Positions 60,551 to 64,000 of a stretch of DNA of 64,000 bases are shown here, piece after piece. The stretch's first letter is position 1; each line of letters starts with the position of its first letter. The notes under the pieces were generated by a model. It was not told the origin of the DNA and made no database searches. It saw only the letters and a list, made by a program, of their open reading frames with translations. This DNA comes from Aliiglaciecola sp. LCG003 (GTDB lineage: Bacteria > Pseudomonadota > Gammaproteobacteria > Enterobacterales > Alteromonadaceae): positions 124,001 through 188,000 of the forward strand of contig NZ_CP128185.1 of assembly GCF_030316135.1 (NCBI RefSeq). The letters run 5' to 3'. The position numbers and the translations under genes were made by a program.

Positions 60551-61669
60551 ATGCGTACGTTCATGTTGATGTTCATATTGCTAGCAAGTTTTTCAGCTGT
60601 AGCCAAGTCGAACCTGATTGTTATTACCATTGATGGCCTGCGTTGGCAGGAAGTATTTCGCGGCGCTGATGAGAATCTGATTAAGCATGCTGACTTTGTG
60701 CAACACCCTGAGGTATTGAAGCAAGTATTCTGGGATCCTGAGCCCGCAGTGCGCCGAGCAAAACTAATGCCTTTTTTTTGGGAAACGTTGGTAAAGCAGG
60801 GAATTGCGATTGGCAATCGTGATATTGGCTCAAATATGTCGGCGGCAAATCCGTGGCTTTTTTCGTATCCCGGCTACAGTGAAATTTTTACCGGTAGGGT
60901 GGACGAAAGTCTCAACAGCAACCAAAAAATCCCCAATCCTAATATTAGCTTTTTAGAGTATCTGAATAACCAGCCCGGATATGGAAGTAACATTGCCGTT
61001 TTTGCCGGTTGGGATGTCTTTCCTGCCATTTTTAATACGCAGCGCAGTAAGTTATACGTCAATGCTGGTTTTATGCCTGCACCTGCTCCATTAACTGAAA
61101 ATACCAAGCTACTCAATGCGCTTCAGCAAGAAATACCAAGCCCTTGGCATAATGTCAGGTTAGATGCATTTACCTATAGGTTTGCTAAAGAATACTTGCT
61201 AACGGAACAACCCAGTGTGCTGGCAATCGCATTCGCTGAAACTGACGATTTTGCTCACGATGGCAGCTACGATCAATACCTTAAAGCCGCCAATAGAACA
61301 GACGCTTTTATTCAAGATCTGTGGGAAACCCTGCAAAGTATGCCCAAATACCGCAATAACACGACCTTATTGATCACCACAGATCATGGTCGTGGAAGCG
61401 ATGCCAAGCAGTGGCAACATCATGCTTCACGTAGTGCAATTGAGGGTTATATGAAAAATTTGGCTGAATTCCCAGATGGGATTGTTGGATCTGAACATAT
61501 CTGGTTGGCGGCCATAGGACCACAAATTTCAGCCAAGGGGCAAGTCACTACCTTAGTGGAAATTGAACAGCAGCAAATAGCCGCCACAGCGTTAACCTTG
61601 TTAGGTGAAGATCCCGTCAGTTTTAACCCCAAAGCCGCAAACATGATTAAACAGGTGATCGAAAAATGA
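60551..61669 (+). CDS. Exported alkaline-phosphatase-superfamily phosphodiesterase-like enzyme
   Basis: 372 residues. The signal peptide (MLMFILLASFSAVA) sends it to the periplasm. The two-metal alkaline phosphatase superfamily pattern is visible: first metal Asp in 'LIVITIDGLRWQEVFRG', nucleophile region 'WLFSYPGYSEIFTGR' (Ser instead of the common Thr), 'FAETDDFAHDGSYDQYL' and 'TLLITTDHGRGSDAKQW' (Asp-His). It is closest to nucleotide-pyrophosphatase/phosphodiesterase and phosphoglyceromutase-like proteins. A phosphodiester such as glycerophosphocholine is an attractive substrate given BetI control, but this is inference. It overlaps the next gene by four bases. Confidence 0.8.
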   Translation: MRTFMLMFILLASFSAVAKSNLIVITIDGLRWQEVFRGADENLIKHADFVQHPEVLKQVFWDPEPAVRRAKLMPFFWETLVKQGIAIGNRDIGSNMSAANPWLFSYPGYSEIFTGRVDESLNSNQKIPNPNISFLEYLNNQPGYGSNIAVFAGWDVFPAIFNTQRSKLYVNAGFMPAPAPLTENTKLLNALQQEIPSPWHNVRLDAFTYRFAKEYLLTEQPSVLAIAFAETDDFAHDGSYDQYLKAANRTDAFIQDLWETLQSMPKYRNNTTLLITTDHGRGSDAKQWQHHASRSAIEGYMKNLAEFPDGIVGSEHIWLAAIGPQISAKGQVTTLVEIEQQQIAATALTLLGEDPVSFNPKAANMIKQVIEK

Positions 61670-62703
61670 AAAAGTCCTTACTGTGTGCGCTGCTCTTGTT
61701 GACGCTAAATGCCAATGCAACTACGCAAAAAATCCTATTCGGCTCCTGTGCCCATCAAGATAAAGATATGCCAATCTTGGATAGGATAAATGCTGAACAG
61801 GCCGATTTGTTCGTGTTCCTCGGTGACAATATTTATGCAGATACCCGCGACATGCAATTACTCGCCAGCAAATATCGGAAACTAGACCAGAACCCTCGGT
61901 TTAGTAAACTTAAAAAACAGACGCCATTGATTGCAATTTGGGATGACCATGATTTTGGTGAGAATGATGCGGGTAAGGAGTATCCGCACAAAGAAGCCTC
62001 TCGTCAGCTGATGCTAGATTTCTGGCAAGAGCCCGAGGAGAGCCCACGGCGCACCCGTCCAGATGGTATTTACACATCTTATATATATGGGGCTGATGAC
62101 CAGTCAGTGCAGGTTATTATGCCTGATTTACGTTGGAATCGTGACGAGCTAAACTCAGTCGGTTGGTTTGAAAATAGCACCAAGCGGTTGCCGCAGAACA
62201 TGGGGCCGTATAAGCCAAGTGACAAAAAGAATGCCAGTATGCTCGGCGAGGCTCAGTGGCAATGGCTAGAAGCAGAGCTTAAAAAGCCCGCAAAAATTAA
62301 AATAATTGCCTCCAGCTTGCAATTGTTGGCAGACTTTACCGGTTGGGAAGCCTGGGCGAACTTCCCTCAGGATCGCAAACGACTGCTGGACTTTATTCAG
62401 CAGAATAAAATCAATGGAGTGATCATTGTCAGCGGTGATACGCACTGGGGAGAAATTTCTAAGTTGGAGCAGGGTATGGATTATCCTATTTGGGAAGTCA
62501 CCAGCTCAGGATTAACAGAGGAATGGAAGGCAGTCAGTCCAAACCAGCATCGAGTAGGGGATTTCACCCACAGCGTCAATTACGGCATATTGAATATTGA
62601 CTGGCAACAACCGGATCCAAGCATAGAATTTGGCTTGAAAAATGCGCAAGGTGATTTTGTCATGCGCCAGCAAATTCTGTTGTCGAGTATCCGTCCTTAT
62701 TAA
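61666..62703 (+). CDS. PhoD-like exported phosphatase
   Basis: 345 residues. Signal peptide (LLCALLLLTLNANA). The metallophosphatase layout of the PhoD family is visible: 'ILFGSCAHQDKDMPIL' (Cys ligand region), 'DLFVFLGDNIYADTRD' (GDNIYAD), 'PLIAIWDDHDFGENDAG' (WDDHDFG) and 'GVIIVSGDTHWGEIS' (SGDTHWGE). Hydrolyses phosphate mono- or diesters in the periplasm. The start overlaps the phosphodiesterase stop (ATGA), so the two enzymes are made together. They could act in sequence: diester to monoester to free alcohol plus phosphate. Confidence 0.88.
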   Translation: MKKSLLCALLLLTLNANATTQKILFGSCAHQDKDMPILDRINAEQADLFVFLGDNIYADTRDMQLLASKYRKLDQNPRFSKLKKQTPLIAIWDDHDFGENDAGKEYPHKEASRQLMLDFWQEPEESPRRTRPDGIYTSYIYGADDQSVQVIMPDLRWNRDELNSVGWFENSTKRLPQNMGPYKPSDKKNASMLGEAQWQWLEAELKKPAKIKIIASSLQLLADFTGWEAWANFPQDRKRLLDFIQQNKINGVIIVSGDTHWGEISKLEQGMDYPIWEVTSSGLTEEWKAVSPNQHRVGDFTHSVNYGILNIDWQQPDPSIEFGLKNAQGDFVMRQQILLSSIRPY

Positions 62704-62805
62704 AAACAATTAAAAACATACCCAAGAGCCTATTCGACTGCCAAGTAAGACTTGATAAAATTAATTGCTAGAGTTGCATAACAGCGCAAAGGAGTAGCGG
62801 AATAG

Positions 62806-63411
62806 ATGCCGAAAATTGGTATGGAGCCCTTACGGCGGCAACAACTTATCCAAGCGACCATAGATGTGGTGGCAGAGGTAGGTTTGCAAGGCGCCACTAT
62901 TAATTTAATCAGCGGTAAAGCTGGGCTTTCGTCGGGGATTATTAGTCACTATTTCGGTGGTAAACAAGGCTTGATAGAAGCATCAGTGCGCCACCTACTG
63001 GACCAACTCAAAGACAGCCTTTTAAGTCAGGTTTCCCATGGTAATGTGTCTCCCACAGACAGATTAATGGCAATTATAGATAGTAATTTTTCACCTTTTC
63101 AGCGCAGTGACTCAGCCACAAAAACCTGGTTGTGTTTTTGGGCGCAAGCTATGCACGATAATGAACTACGCCGTCTGCAGAATGTGAATAGTCGGCGTTT
63201 GGTGAGTAACTTACGCTTCAGTTTAAAAGCGTTAATGGAGCGTGAAAAAGCTGAACAAATTGCTCAATATAGCGCGGCGCTAATCGACGGATTTTGGTTG
63301 CGTAGTGTTTTAAGTGAATCTACTGCGCAGAAGTTTGACCAAGCCTCTCGCTTCTGCAAACAGTATATTCTCGACATGATAGAGCAGCACGGAGCAGCCA
63401 ATCACGTCTAA
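62806..63411 (+). CDS. betI: BetI-type TetR regulator
   Basis: 201 residues. 'MPKIGMEPLRRQQLIQATIDVVAEVGLQGATINLISGKAGLSSGIISHYFGGKQGLIEASVRHLL' follows E. coli BetI (MPKLGMQSIRRRQLIDAT...GIISHYF.DK.GLLEA). The C-terminal 'KTWLCFWAQAMHDNELRRLQNVNSRRLVSNL' and 'AALIDGFWLRSVLS' also match. BetI represses choline-glycine betaine genes and is relieved by choline. Here no betA/betB gene is adjacent; instead the regulator ends a receptor-phosphoesterase operon whose promoter has a BetI-like palindrome. The gap to the phosphatase gene is 102 bases. Confidence 0.88.
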   Translation: MPKIGMEPLRRQQLIQATIDVVAEVGLQGATINLISGKAGLSSGIISHYFGGKQGLIEASVRHLLDQLKDSLLSQVSHGNVSPTDRLMAIIDSNFSPFQRSDSATKTWLCFWAQAMHDNELRRLQNVNSRRLVSNLRFSLKALMEREKAEQIAQYSAALIDGFWLRSVLSESTAQKFDQASRFCKQYILDMIEQHGAANHV

Positions 63412-63627
63412 CCCTGTTTAAGCATCATGCTATTAAACGCCATTGCGCTGTGTCGCAAATCAATTTCGTTTAGCCACATTTACGCCTTACATCATAATCT
63501 TATGAGTTGACTCTGATCGCCATTAGATAGTCCCTAGTGCAGTTGTCACGAAACTGCTCTAAAACTGAAACAAAATTTTCAAATTGGCATGCTAGCTTTG
63601 CAAAAACAGAATGGTAAAGCGACTTGT

Positions 63628-64000
63628 ATGAACCAAACATATCTTTTAATCGCGGTAGCGCTGGTGGTAATTGTCTATCTGTCTAAAAAGATATTCATTC
63701 GTCTGAGGCTTTCTAGGGCAAAGCATCCGTCGCTTCGAGGTCACAGTAAATGGTCCCGGCGCATTGCCAATTTTATCCCTTATTTTGAATATACTGACAA
63801 TCTGTATTTCTGCTCAGATGGTGCGCCGCAGGATGTGGCACAGAAAAGACGCATGGGGTTTGCTAGTTTGGAGCAAAGCCTGCTTGCAGCCAATAAATCT
63901 TCACTGGCGATTTCCGAGTCATTGGAGCAGAGCGTGTCGGATGTGCGCTTTACTAGTCGTTATCGCATACCCTTTCCCTACAGTCAGCATTTGGGCAAGG
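63628..64000 (+). CDS. Probable class-III PLP aminotransferase-like protein (3' end outside window)
   Basis: 124 codons are visible before the window ends. The N-terminus has a single membrane helix (YLLIAVALVVIVYL). Next come 'AKHPSLRGHSKWSRRIANFIPYFEYTDNLYFCSDGAPQDVAQKRRMGFASLE' and 'SDVRFTSRYRIPFPYSQHL', which I associate with the N-terminal part of aminotransferases annotated as glutamate-1-semialdehyde aminomutase-like. The PLP-binding region lies beyond the edge, so the call is tentative. It is on the same strand as betI, 216 bases downstream, and is probably a separate unit. Confidence 0.45.
   Translation, partial: MNQTYLLIAVALVVIVYLSKKIFIRLRLSRAKHPSLRGHSKWSRRIANFIPYFEYTDNLYFCSDGAPQDVAQKRRMGFASLEQSLLAANKSSLAISESLEQSVSDVRFTSRYRIPFPYSQHLGK

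Overview
The window reads as a chromosomal segment of a marine or aquatic gammaproteobacterium of the Alteromonadaceae type (Glaciecola/Paraglaciecola-like). This rests on five large TonB-dependent receptors, each beside degradation genes, the order gmk-rpoZ-spoT-trmH-recG and hemCDXY, and an AgaR-type amino-sugar locus. The genus assignment is inference. A conserved housekeeping core (about 17-34.6 kb) is flanked by four accessory catabolic blocks.

Block 1 (1-15.1 kb) handles lignin-type aromatics. It holds the 3' end of a TonB-dependent receptor, a coupled pair (repeat-built membrane protein plus alpha/beta hydrolase), a second receptor, a LysR regulator with two tandem HTH domains, a Bcr-type MFS pump, an aromatic-acid MFS importer with a vanillin dehydrogenase, vanillate O-demethylase VanAB and its regulator VanR. 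Three TTGGATCCA-type VanR operators lie between vanA and vanR. A 35-bp dyad element is shared by the promoter regions of the second receptor and the importer/vdh operon. A degraded patch (15.2-16.5 kb) follows beside tRNA-Arg(CCG): a WYL-protein remnant, a dead IS21-family element and an orphan fragment.

The core holds a TetR regulator, hemCDXY, an esterase, cyaY, gmk, rpoZ, spoT, ridA, trmH, a thioredoxin-fold protein, an MscS channel, recG, rsmJ, a peroxiredoxin and a YhiN-type flavoprotein.

Block 2 (34.6-44.8 kb) is a ferulate module: receptor, tannase/feruloyl-esterase lipoprotein, AraC regulator, and the operon vdh-ech-fcs. About 110 bp of promoter DNA is duplicated in front of the receptor and the esterase, and its core recurs in front of vdh-ech-fcs in the same orientation and at a similar distance. 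This defines a probable three-operon AraC regulon. Together blocks 1 and 2 encode ester to ferulate to feruloyl-CoA to vanillin to vanillate to protocatechuate; ring cleavage is not in the window.

Block 3 (44.9-57.2 kb) is an N-acetylgalactosamine-type locus: BadF-type sugar kinase, AgaS, KbaZ/AgaZ, a receptor, a DMT transporter, an amidohydrolase lipoprotein, a GH36-like alpha-glycosidase lipoprotein, a TlpA-like thioredoxin and AgaR, with AgaR-like operator sequences at both ends.

Block 4 (57.9 kb to the end) is the most novel candidate system: receptor, phosphodiesterase-like enzyme, PhoD-like phosphatase and a BetI-type regulator, preceded by a perfect 20-bp BetI-like palindrome. I infer a choline-controlled outer-membrane system for scavenging choline phosphoesters.
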